A stretch of DNA of 52,437 nt from HKST-UBA85 sp035654775 (GTDB taxonomy: Bacteria; Bacteroidota; Bacteroidia; Flavobacteriales; Flavobacteriaceae): contig DASRWB010000024.1 in the NCBI GenBank assembly GCA_035654775.1, positions 1 to 52,437 on the forward strand, given 5' to 3'. Position 1 is the stretch's first letter; each line of letters opens with the position of its first letter. The position numbers were made by a program, and so were the translations under genes. Below are positions 25,564-32,966 of the stretch, one piece after another. Under the pieces are notes generated by a model, which was given only the letters and a program-made list of their open reading frames with translations, was not told the origin of the DNA and searched no databases.

Positions 25564-26238
25564 TCAGCGGGTTGTTCCTGTTAAAATTAATTCCGGTAAA
25601 TGCTCGTTAAACCAGTTAGGACGGTTAATTATCATAATATGAGTTCCCTTTTCAACCTTAATATAATTCTTTATATGCGATACCGGAAAAACACCGTCGT
25701 TTTCTCCATGAATATGGATTAAACCAGATATGGGTTTGTCTTGTTTCCACATCACAATTTGTTCAATGGCCCAATCCAGATAATCGGTATTGTTCATGGA
25801 AATATACTTTTTATACAGGTGTATTCTTTTTTTTATGACTTTACCAAAAGCAAATTTTGTCAAAAGGTTACTATTGGCCATAATTCGTGTGGGAATCAGC
25901 TTGTATGCCTTTGTTATTTTTGCCAGTTTCATTCGCTTGGGTAGTTCGTGCTTAGTTTTTACACTGGAAATGATAAGCACCTTTTGTACAGCGATTTGTT
26001 TTGCCATTTCCTGCACCATAATCCCACCAAAAGAAACCCCAATAAGTACGGGATTTTCATGTTTGATTTCTGCACACATTCTTTTAGCATACTCTTCTAT
26101 AGTTTCCTTTTTTTTAGGTAATTTCCAAGGTATATAGTGTGTTTTGAATATATTTTCAGGCAACTTGATGTGTTCAAAAATAGTAGTATTTGCCGCCATT
26201 CCCGGCACAAAATAAACATGAACGAGTTGCTGATTCAT
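25564..26238 (-). CDS. Alpha/beta hydrolase
   Basis: The 224-residue protein has the alpha/beta-hydrolase core without a signal peptide. The oxyanion-loop strand is HVYFVPGMAANTTIFEHI, the nucleophile elbow is GVSFGG (Ser69), and the late Asp/His region is IHGENDGVFPVSHI with VEKGTHIMIINRP supplying the His. The substrate cannot be predicted. It stands between the transglycosylase and the small GNAT-like gene, with gaps of 43 and 117 bp, and is probably a single-gene unit. Confidence 0.85.
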   Translation of the reverse strand: MNQQLVHVYFVPGMAANTTIFEHIKLPENIFKTHYIPWKLPKKKETIEEYAKRMCAEIKHENPVLIGVSFGGIMVQEMAKQIAVQKVLIISSVKTKHELPKRMKLAKITKAYKLIPTRIMANSNLLTKFAFGKVIKKRIHLYKKYISMNNTDYLDWAIEQIVMWKQDKPISGLIHIHGENDGVFPVSHIKNYIKVEKGTHIMIINRPNWFNEHLPELILTGTTR

Positions 26239-26283
26239 AAGGTTTTAACCTTTTAGGGTGTTTAAATTAAAAATATTTTTTTG

Positions 26284-26291
26284 TAACTTTG
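26284..26291 (+). promoter_or_regulatory. -7 promoter element upstream of the GNAT-like gene
   Basis: TAACTTTG matches TAnnTTTG and is followed by CAAC. It is 64 nt before the ATG of the 98-residue protein. No TTG at normal spacing. Confidence 0.45.
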
Positions 26292-26355
26292 CAACACAAA
26301 ACTATGAATTTAGTTTAATTCCTTACTATTCTACAACTTTTTAAAACTTGTAATT

Positions 26356-26652
26356 ATGACTGATGCAGCAGAGCTAGTGGACAACGACTTTTTACGTCAG
26401 TTTGAGCTGAAGGTAGATGAAAATCTGGCTAAAATTGAGTATTCGCTACAAGAGCGCAAAATCTTTTTGACCAAACTTGTCATCCCTGAAGAAATTAATT
26501 CGCCTAAATTTGAGGAAGAATTTTTAAAACTGGTATTACAAAACATCCAGGAAAGGAATATAAGTGTTGTGCCTACAAGTCCAAAAATTGCACGTTTTAT
26601 CAGAAGAAATCGGCAGTACAAATGCATGTTACCGGTTGGCGTAAGAATTTAA
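26356..26652 (+). CDS. Small GNAT-like (YjdJ/NATD1-type) protein
   Basis: A 98-residue protein that aligns by pattern with the small GCN5-related N-acetyltransferase family: LAKIEYSLQERKIFLTKLVI, then a helix EEFLKLVLQNIQERNI and the strand-helix SVVPTSPKIARFIRRNRQYK. In active members the segment after the central strand carries a Gly-rich acetyl-CoA-binding loop; here it reads PEEINSPKFEEEFLKL with no such glycines. It may have lost acetyltransferase activity or bind a different ligand. It has its own -7 element and is convergent with mtaB. Confidence 0.7.
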   Translation: MTDAAELVDNDFLRQFELKVDENLAKIEYSLQERKIFLTKLVIPEEINSPKFEEEFLKLVLQNIQERNISVVPTSPKIARFIRRNRQYKCMLPVGVRI

Positions 26653-26668
26653 GTTAAAAAATAATGAT

Positions 26669-28009
26669 TTAAACGGCAACACCGGCTTTCATAAAATCAA
26701 CACGCATGATTCCGTCTTCGTCTATTTTAGTGAGTTCTACTTCGTGAAGTGTATTTACCAGTTCAGGGTTCCAAGGCGCTTTTACTTTTATGTAGTTTTC
26801 GGTGAATCCGTGGATATAGCCTTCTTTATTCTCACCTTCAAACAAAACTGTTCTTGTACTTCCCAGTTGATTTTCGTAAAAAGCCCTTCTTTTTTTAGCC
26901 GATAAGCCGCGTAGCATTTTACTTCGTTTTGCTCTTATTTTCTTTGGGACAACACCATCCATTTCAGCAGCTTCGGTATGGTCTCTTTCCGAATAGGTAA
27001 AAACATGTAAATAGGAAATATCCAGCGCATTCAAAAAATGGTACGTTTCCAGAAAATGTGCATCTGTTTCTCCGGGAAAACCAACAATTACATCTACACC
27101 TATACAGGCATGCGGCATGAGTTGTTTTATTTTGCTTACTCTATCTTCATAAAGTTCGCGTAAATAACGGCGTTTCATTTTCTTTAAAATAGCGTTGCTT
27201 CCGCTTTGCAACGGGATGTGAAAGTGCGGAACAAAAGCACGTGAATTCGCCACCAATTCTATGGTTTCATTTTTAAGCAAATTAGGCTCAATAGAAGATA
27301 TACGCAAGCGTTCAATGCCTTCAACTTTATCAAGTGATGCTACTAAATCCAGAAATGTGTGTTCGTGACGCTTGTTGCCAAACTCTCCTTTACCGTAATC
27401 GCCTATATTGACTCCGGTAAGCACAATTTCTTTAATATCTTGGGCTGCGATTTCTTTAGCATTGTGTATTACATTTTCCATGGTGTCACTTCTTGAAATA
27501 CCGCGAGCCAAAGGAATTGTACAATAGGTACATTTATAGTCGCATCCGTCTTGTACTTTTAGAAAAGCTCTGGTTCTATCACCTATAGAATAACTTCCTA
27601 CATAAAAATCGGCTTCTTGAATTTCACAGGAATGAATTTCGCCCATATCGTTTTTGGACAAGTCGTTAAGGTAACTGGTAATTTTAAATTTTTCGGTAGC
27701 TCCTAAAACTAAGTCCACACCGTCAACCGCTGCCAGTTCTTCAGGTTTTAGCTGTGCATAGCAACCTACTGCCGCCACAAATGCTTCCGGATTTACTTTT
27801 TGTGCTTTTTTTACAATCTGTTTAAATTGCTTATCTGCATTTTCAGTAACCGAGCATGTATTGATAACATAAATATCGGCAACTTGGTCAAATGAAACCT
27901 GAGAAAATCCTTTGCTTGTAAAGTTTCTGGCAATAGTAGATGTTTCTGAAAAATTCAGCTTACATCCTAATGTATAAAAGGCTACTTTTTTTTCGTTTAC
28001 ATTTTGCAC
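26669..28009 (-). CDS. mtaB: tRNA t6A37 methylthiotransferase
   Basis: The 446-residue radical-SAM enzyme inserts a methylthio group into t6A at position 37 of tRNAs that read ANN codons. The N-terminal UPF0004 domain begins VAFYTLGCKLNFSETSTIAR with Cys16, and has NTCSVTENADKQFKQI and AAVGCYAQLKPEELAAVDGV for the second cluster. The radical-SAM motif is CDYKCTYCTIPLARG, and a C-terminal TRAM domain ends the protein. GCKLN and the gene length fit MtaB rather than MiaB or RimO. Convergent with the GNAT-like gene (16 bp) and divergent from the peptide-binding protein gene. Confidence 0.95.
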   Translation of the reverse strand: MQNVNEKKVAFYTLGCKLNFSETSTIARNFTSKGFSQVSFDQVADIYVINTCSVTENADKQFKQIVKKAQKVNPEAFVAAVGCYAQLKPEELAAVDGVDLVLGATEKFKITSYLNDLSKNDMGEIHSCEIQEADFYVGSYSIGDRTRAFLKVQDGCDYKCTYCTIPLARGISRSDTMENVIHNAKEIAAQDIKEIVLTGVNIGDYGKGEFGNKRHEHTFLDLVASLDKVEGIERLRISSIEPNLLKNETIELVANSRAFVPHFHIPLQSGSNAILKKMKRRYLRELYEDRVSKIKQLMPHACIGVDVIVGFPGETDAHFLETYHFLNALDISYLHVFTYSERDHTEAAEMDGVVPKKIRAKRSKMLRGLSAKKRRAFYENQLGSTRTVLFEGENKEGYIHGFTENYIKVKAPWNPELVNTLHEVELTKIDEDGIMRVDFMKAGVAV

Positions 28010-28061
28010 ATCAAACTTGTTTTAAGGGTTTTTAAAAATTATCTTTACCCATTAACGGCTG

Positions 28062-28069
28062 CAAATTTA
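28062..28069 (-). promoter_or_regulatory. -7 promoter element for mtaB
   Basis: TAAATTTG on the minus strand, followed by CAG, matches TAnnTTTG and is 52 nt upstream of the mtaB ATG. No TTG at normal spacing. Confidence 0.4.
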
Positions 28070-28084
28070 CAACTAATTAATTAC

Positions 28085-29707
28085 ATGATAAAATTGCTCT
28101 TTTCGTATTTAAAAACATTAACGCCTTATTTTTCAATTGGTTGCATTGCTATTCTTTTCAGCTGTAAAAACAACACTACTTCTTTTACAGATGCAGATGT
28201 ATTTAGGTACAACGAACACAAAAATATTGGCTCACTAGATCCGGCTTTTGCAAAAGATCTTGCGGATATTTGGGCTACCAACCAACTATTCAACGGTTTG
28301 GTGCAAATGGACGACAGCTTACACGTAAAACCTTGTATAGCTCATCGCTGGGAAATTTCTGAAGATGCAAAAACCTATACTTTTTTTCTGCGAAAAGACG
28401 TCAGGTTTCACAAACATGAACGCTTTGGTAAAGATTCCACACGTGTTGTAAAAGCTAGCGATTTTGAATACAGTTTTAACCGTCTTAAAGACCCAAAAAT
28501 TGCATCGCCCGGAAGTTGGGTTTTAAACAAAGTGAAAAACTACAAAGCCGTTAATGATACTATTTTTCAAATGGAATTAAAACAACCTTTTCCTGCCTTT
28601 TTGGGGTTATTAACCATGAAGTATTGCAGTGTAGTTCCTAAAGAAATCACCACTCACTACGGAATGCATTTTCGTTCCAATCCTATAGGAACGGGACCAT
28701 TTTTGTTTAAGCGCTGGGAAGAAAACATAAAACTGGTTTTTAGAAAAAATCCACTTTATTTTGAAAAAGACAGCCTAGGTATATCACTTCCCTATTTGGA
28801 AGCTGTTGCTATTACTTTTTTACCCGATAAGCAAAGCGAATTCATGCAGTTTGCACAAGGAAACATAGATTTTGTGTCCGGTTTGGACGCTTCGTATAAA
28901 GATGAAATATTAACTGCAGATGGTAATTTAAGAACCCCGTACCAAAAAGAAGTTAATATGATTCGCGGACCCTACCTCAATACAGAATATTTAGCTTTTT
29001 ACATGGATAGCAACATTCCTGAAATTCAATCAGAACTCATACGAAAAGCGGTAAACTATGGATTTGACCGAAGCAAGATGATGATGTATTTGCGTAACGG
29101 CATTGGCATTCCGGCTAATGGCGGTTTTATTCCCAAAGGCTTACCCGGACATACTGAGGCTTCGGGATACACCTACAATCCGGAAAAAGCCAAACAACTT
29201 GTTGTTCAATTTAAAAAGGAAACCGGAATTGTTACTCCAAGCATAACCATTTCTACCACAAGTAACTACTTAAGTTTTTGTGAGTATATCCAGCGAGAAT
29301 TACAAAAAGCAGGATTGCAAGTGTTGGTAGATGTGGTTCCTGCAGCTACACTAAAGGATGCCAAAGCCAATGGTAAAGTTGATGTATTCAGAGCCAGTTG
29401 GATAGCCGATTATCCAGATGCTGAAAACTATCTTTCCTTGTACTACAGCAAAAATTTTGCGCCAAATGGACCGAATTACACCCATTTTAAAAATGACGAA
29501 TTTGACCTATTGTTTGAACAGGCCTATACCGAAACCAATCCTGATGTAAGAAAGCAACGCTACAAAAAAATGGATTCTATGGTCATGCAAAATGCTCCGG
29601 TGGTGGTTATGTTTTACGATGAAGTCGTTCGCTTTACACGAAAAAATGTAACCGGTTTAGGCATTAATCCTACAAATTTACTGGAATTGAAAAACGTAAA
29701 AAAGTAA
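28085..29707 (+). CDS. ABC transporter substrate-binding lipoprotein, family 5 (oligopeptide type)
   Basis: The start chosen gives 540 residues with a signal peptide MIKLLFSYLKTLTPYFSIGC and a lipobox at ILFSC; an upstream in-frame ATG at 28004 would overlap mtaB and precede the signal by 27 residues. The body is an extracellular solute-binding protein family 5: NIGSLDPAFAKDLADIWATN, QLFNGLVQMDDSL, AHRWEISEDAKTYTFFLRKD, RSNPIGTGPFLFKRWEEN, IRKAVNYGFDRSKMMMYLRN, and DVFRASWIADYPDAENYLSL. It binds peptides or similar compounds at the membrane surface. No permease or ATPase genes are adjacent, so it would use a transporter encoded elsewhere. Confidence 0.9.
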   Translation: MIKLLFSYLKTLTPYFSIGCIAILFSCKNNTTSFTDADVFRYNEHKNIGSLDPAFAKDLADIWATNQLFNGLVQMDDSLHVKPCIAHRWEISEDAKTYTFFLRKDVRFHKHERFGKDSTRVVKASDFEYSFNRLKDPKIASPGSWVLNKVKNYKAVNDTIFQMELKQPFPAFLGLLTMKYCSVVPKEITTHYGMHFRSNPIGTGPFLFKRWEENIKLVFRKNPLYFEKDSLGISLPYLEAVAITFLPDKQSEFMQFAQGNIDFVSGLDASYKDEILTADGNLRTPYQKEVNMIRGPYLNTEYLAFYMDSNIPEIQSELIRKAVNYGFDRSKMMMYLRNGIGIPANGGFIPKGLPGHTEASGYTYNPEKAKQLVVQFKKETGIVTPSITISTTSNYLSFCEYIQRELQKAGLQVLVDVVPAATLKDAKANGKVDVFRASWIADYPDAENYLSLYYSKNFAPNGPNYTHFKNDEFDLLFEQAYTETNPDVRKQRYKKMDSMVMQNAPVVVMFYDEVVRFTRKNVTGLGINPTNLLELKNVKK

Positions 29708-29756
29708 TTTTTTTCGCTAAGCTAGATGAATACTATCTATTTAATTCAGGAATTCT

Positions 29757-30932
29757 TTACTGTCTTCTATACTTCTTGGTTTCTTCAAAAACACAATCTA
29801 AGATATCGGCATCCAGTTGTGTAAATTCAATATTTCTTCTCGACATAACTACTTTGGCCACTTCAAAAGCGGTTTTAGATTGATATGTAGTAAAACCGCT
29901 ACTTCCGCCCCATGAAAAACTGGGCACAAAATTTCGTGGAAAACCACTGCCAAAAATATTAGCACTTACACCTACTACGGTTCCGGTATTAAACATCGTA
30001 TTTATACCACATTTACTGTGGTCACCCATCATAAGTCCGCAAAACTGCAGTCCTGTTCTGGCAAAACTCTCAGTTTCATAATCCCAAAGACGTACTTCGG
30101 CATAGTTGTTTTTAAGGTTTGAGTTGTTGGAATCAGCACCTATATTACACCATTCGCCCAGAACAGAATTTCCTAAAAAGCCGTCATGTCCTTTGTTTGA
30201 ATAGCCAAATAAAACCGAGTTGTTTACTTCGCCTCCTACTTTAGAAAAGGGACCTATGGTAGTTGGTCCGTAAATTTTTGCGCCTAATTTCACAACAGCG
30301 CCTTCACACAGTGCAAATGGACCACGTATTAAAGCTCCTTCCATAATTTCAGTGTCTTTTCCTATATAAATTGGCCCTGATGTTGCGTTTAGTGTTACAA
30401 ATTGAAGTTTTGCGCCTTCTTCAATAAAAATATTTTCTGAGCCTAGAATATTGTTTCCCGTGGGAACAGGTTGCGATTTCCTTCCGCGGGTTAGCACTTC
30501 AAAATCTTCCTGAATGGCTACGCCGTTTTTAGCAAAAATATCCCAGGTATGTTCAATGGTAATTACTTCTTCTGTAAATTCTATCGCCTCATAACTGGAA
30601 AGGTCTATATCTTCTTGGGCTTCTTTGGTATAGAAAGCGATAACTTGCTCGCCTTTAAAAATAGCCTGATTTTCTTCAAGGTTTTTTATTCTTTCAGCCA
30701 GTTCTATATTGGGCAAAAATGAAGCATTTATCAATACATTATCGGGCATTTCAACCATAGGGTATTTTTCTGAAAGGTAGTCTTCTGTTATGGTAGTGGT
30801 GGTGTATCCTAAATAGTGTTCCCATTTTTCGCGTATGGTAAGTATGCCCACGCGAATGTCAGCGACCGGCCTTGTGAACGTAAAGGGCAACAACTTGTTT
30901 CGGGAAGGTCCATCAAATAAAATATAGTTCAT
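29757..30932 (-). CDS. GlmU-like sugar nucleotidyltransferase family protein
   Basis: This 391-residue protein starts MNYILFDGPSRNKLLPFTFT and continues RPVADIRVGILTIREKWEHY, the start of a Bacteroidetes GlmU-like family with a nucleotidyltransferase-type N-terminal domain and a left-handed beta-helix C-terminal half (YIGKDTEIMEGALIRGPFAL, GAKIYGPTTIGPFSKVGGEV). The classical loop LxxGxGTRM of active nucleotidyltransferases is not present; the N-terminal loop is DGPSRNKLLP. It may be a non-catalytic or diverged enzyme. It lies downstream of rpmE on the same strand but after a terminator. Confidence 0.8.
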   Translation of the reverse strand: MNYILFDGPSRNKLLPFTFTRPVADIRVGILTIREKWEHYLGYTTTTITEDYLSEKYPMVEMPDNVLINASFLPNIELAERIKNLEENQAIFKGEQVIAFYTKEAQEDIDLSSYEAIEFTEEVITIEHTWDIFAKNGVAIQEDFEVLTRGRKSQPVPTGNNILGSENIFIEEGAKLQFVTLNATSGPIYIGKDTEIMEGALIRGPFALCEGAVVKLGAKIYGPTTIGPFSKVGGEVNNSVLFGYSNKGHDGFLGNSVLGEWCNIGADSNNSNLKNNYAEVRLWDYETESFARTGLQFCGLMMGDHSKCGINTMFNTGTVVGVSANIFGSGFPRNFVPSFSWGGSSGFTTYQSKTAFEVAKVVMSRRNIEFTQLDADILDCVFEETKKYRRQ

Positions 30933-30954
30933 GCTGAAGCTTTTATGTAAAAAT

Positions 30955-30984
30955 AAAAAAGCCTTTCCAAACAGAAAGGCTTTT
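30955..30984 (-). terminator. Intrinsic terminator of rpmE
   Basis: On the minus strand AAAAGCCTTTC (30974-30984) pairs with GAAAGGCTTTT (30957-30967) around a 6-nt loop, followed by T-rich sequence. It lies 25 nt after the rpmE stop. Confidence 0.88.
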
Positions 30985-31009
30985 ACTAGATATATTTTTA
31001 GTAACTAAA

Positions 31010-31261
31010 TTACTTCTTGAATTTAGAATACTTGTTTTTGAACTTGTCAATACGTCCGGCAGTATCCACCAATTTAGATTTTCCGGTGTAATAGGGATGC
31101 GAAGTTCTGGAGATTTCTAATTTAACCAACGGGTATTCAACACCATCAACTTCAATAGTTTCATTTGTATTTGCTGTAGATTTGGTTAAAAAAACATCTT
31201 CATTAGACATGTCTTTAAATGCTACAATTCTATAATTTTCTGGATGTATCCCTTTTTTCAT
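31010..31261 (-). CDS. rpmE: 50S ribosomal protein L31, type B
   Basis: An 83-residue protein starting MKKGIHPENYRIVAFKDMSN, with EYPLVKLEISRTSHPYYTGK and the ending DTAGRIDKFKNKYSKFKK, characteristic of zinc-free type B L31 (no CxxC motif). An upstream ATG at 31303 would add 14 residues without homology; 31261 is preferred. It has a well-formed promoter at 31301-31330 and a terminator after it. It is a structural 50S protein. Confidence 0.96.
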   Translation of the reverse strand: MKKGIHPENYRIVAFKDMSNEDVFLTKSTANTNETIEVDGVEYPLVKLEISRTSHPYYTGKSKLVDTAGRIDKFKNKYSKFKK

Positions 31262-31300
31262 CGCGTTACGCTTTAATATTCTTGTACTTTTTTGAGGTTG

Positions 31301-31330
31301 CAAATTTAATTATTTTTTAATTATTAGCAA
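31301..31330 (-). promoter_or_regulatory. Complete Bacteroidetes promoter for rpmE
   Basis: On the minus strand TTG (31328-31330) and TAAATTTG (31301-31308) are separated by 19 nt, a full match to TTG-N17-23-TAnnTTTG. The leader before the ATG at 31261 is short, about 35 nt. Confidence 0.75.
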
Positions 31331-31350
31331 TACTTTTATTATTTTTTATT

Positions 31351-31384
31351 TTGAGCACACTTATGTAACGTTTTGTTATATTTG
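31351..31384 (+). promoter_or_regulatory. Bacteroidetes promoter for the DUF4199-GT2 unit
   Basis: TTG (31351-31353) and TATATTTG (31377-31384) are separated by 23 nt, at the edge of the accepted 17-23 range. The DUF4199 ATG lies 38 nt downstream. Confidence 0.6.
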
Positions 31385-31421
31385 TTTACTAACTAAAAAA
31401 TAAACTAAAAACTAAAAGTAA

Positions 31422-31937
31422 ATGGAATCACCCAACCTTTCTCCGGCTAAATTTTCTGTAAACTACGGCTTGATATTAGGCCTTTTAATGACAGTCATCC
31501 ATGTATTCATGTATGCATCCGGCATGATGCTTGAGGGAAAACAATGGCCTCAATTTATGTATTACTTACTGTTTCCTATTCTTATTATTTATGCGGTAAG
31601 TCAATTCAAGAAAAAAAATGCAAATCTGCTGAGTTTAAGTCAAGCGATAAAAATAGGATTAGTAGCTTCTATAATAAGCGCATTGGTATATTCAGTATAC
31701 AGTTTGATTTTTCATTACGTTATTGACCCGGAGTTTGTTAACAAACTCATGGAGGTTACTCGGGAAAAAATGATGGAAAACCCCAACATGACTGAAGAAA
31801 CCGTTGATCAAAGCATGCAATTTGCTGAAAAGTTTATGAATCCGTTCTTTGGCGTAACCTTCTGGATTGCTTTAAGTGCTATTTTTGGTCTGATTTATTC
31901 GCTCATTGGTGGATTAATTATGAAAAACGAACAATAA
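31422..31937 (+). CDS. DUF4199 integral membrane protein
   Basis: The 171-residue protein has four hydrophobic helices: about 13-32, 45-61, 75-95 and 146-168, the last ending GLIYSLIGGLIMKNEQ. A charged loop (TREKMMENPNMTEETVDQSM) lies between helices 3 and 4. The pattern NYGLILGLLMTVIHVFMY and LSLSQAIKIGLVASIISALV matches DUF4199 of Bacteroidetes. Function is unknown. It starts a unit with a GT2 glycosyltransferase 3 nt downstream and is preceded by a good promoter, so a role in envelope glycan or lipid-linked sugar handling is a reasonable guess only. Confidence 0.85.
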   Translation: MESPNLSPAKFSVNYGLILGLLMTVIHVFMYASGMMLEGKQWPQFMYYLLFPILIIYAVSQFKKKNANLLSLSQAIKIGLVASIISALVYSVYSLIFHYVIDPEFVNKLMEVTREKMMENPNMTEETVDQSMQFAEKFMNPFFGVTFWIALSAIFGLIYSLIGGLIMKNEQ

Positions 31938-31940
31938 TTC

Positions 31941-32888
31941 ATGGACATATCAGTAGTCATACCACTACTTAACGAACAAGAATCTTTAACCGAATTACAC
32001 GATTGGATTGCAGGGGTTATGCAATCCAATCGTTTTTCCTATGAAATCATTTTTATAGATGACGGAAGTACGGACCATTCCTGGAATGCCATTACTCAAC
32101 TTGCCCATAAAAACCCGAACGTTAAGGGCATTCGCTTTTTGAAGAATTTCGGTAAATCTCAAGCGCTGCACGCCGGCTTTTCAAAAGCAAACGGTAAGGT
32201 GGTAATTACCATGGATGCCGACCTGCAGGACAATCCCGAGGAAATCCCCGAACTTTACCAAATGATTGCTAAACAAGGATACGATTTGGTCTCGGGCTGG
32301 AAGAAAAAACGCTTTGACAATACCCTTACCAAAAACCTACCATCTAAACTTTTTAATTGGGCCGCCAGAAAAACTTCCGGAGTTAAGCTTCACGATTTTA
32401 ATTGTGGCCTTAAAGCCTTTAACAAGGATGTGGTAAAACACATAGACGTCCATGGTGAAATGCACCGCTACATACCCGTTTTGGCAAAAAATGCTGGCTT
32501 TATCAACATAGGCGAAAAAGTAGTACAACACCAAGCCCGAAAATACGGTAAAACTAAGTTTGGTATAGATCGTTTTATCCACGGATTTCTAGACCTGATA
32601 ACCATCTGGTTTTTATCGCGTTTCGGCCGAAGGCCCATGCACTTGTTCGGCGCTTTGGGTGTTATTATGTTTGCCATAGGGTTTGCCTTTTCGCTCTATT
32701 TAGGCATAGACAAACTCTTTTTAAATCCCGGAGGAAGATTAATTACGCAGCGTCCGCAATTTTACCTCGCACTTGCCACGATGATTATTGGCACGCAATT
32801 TTTTGTGGCTGGTTTTCTGGGTGAAATTATTTTACGCGCTAAGCCGGAAAAAAAACGGTATTTAATTAAAGAGGAAATTCATTTTTGA
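31941..32888 (+). CDS. Glycosyltransferase family 2 (DPM1/GtrB-like)
   Basis: The 315-residue protein has a GT2 catalytic domain: ISVVIPLLNEQESLTELHDW, EIIFIDDGSTDHSW, GIRFLKNFGKSQALHAGFSK, and DXD-type VITMDADLQDNPEEIPELY. Two transmembrane helices follow (about 232-254 and 270-293), as in GtrB/dolichyl-phosphate-mannose-type enzymes that load a sugar onto a polyprenyl phosphate at the inner membrane. It lies 3 nt after DUF4199 and ahead of a phosphosugar mutase and an exporter. Confidence 0.92.
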   Translation: MDISVVIPLLNEQESLTELHDWIAGVMQSNRFSYEIIFIDDGSTDHSWNAITQLAHKNPNVKGIRFLKNFGKSQALHAGFSKANGKVVITMDADLQDNPEEIPELYQMIAKQGYDLVSGWKKKRFDNTLTKNLPSKLFNWAARKTSGVKLHDFNCGLKAFNKDVVKHIDVHGEMHRYIPVLAKNAGFINIGEKVVQHQARKYGKTKFGIDRFIHGFLDLITIWFLSRFGRRPMHLFGALGVIMFAIGFAFSLYLGIDKLFLNPGGRLITQRPQFYLALATMIIGTQFFVAGFLGEIILRAKPEKKRYLIKEEIHF

Positions 32889-32936
32889 AAACCTCAAATT
32901 AACGTTTCATTAAAGCCTCAACACCTCGTAAATACC

Positions 32937-32944
32937 TATTTTTG
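32937..32944 (+). promoter_or_regulatory. -7 promoter element for the phosphosugar mutase
   Basis: TATTTTTG followed by CA matches TAnnTTTG, 22 nt before the mutase ATG. It may give this gene and the following exporter their own transcript. No TTG at normal spacing. Confidence 0.45.
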
Positions 32945-32966
32945 CATTCGATGTAATTTGTAACTA

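Noticed and set aside
28004..28084. Upstream ATG start for the peptide-binding lipoprotein
   Set aside because: It would overlap mtaB and place 27 residues ahead of a good lipoprotein signal peptide.
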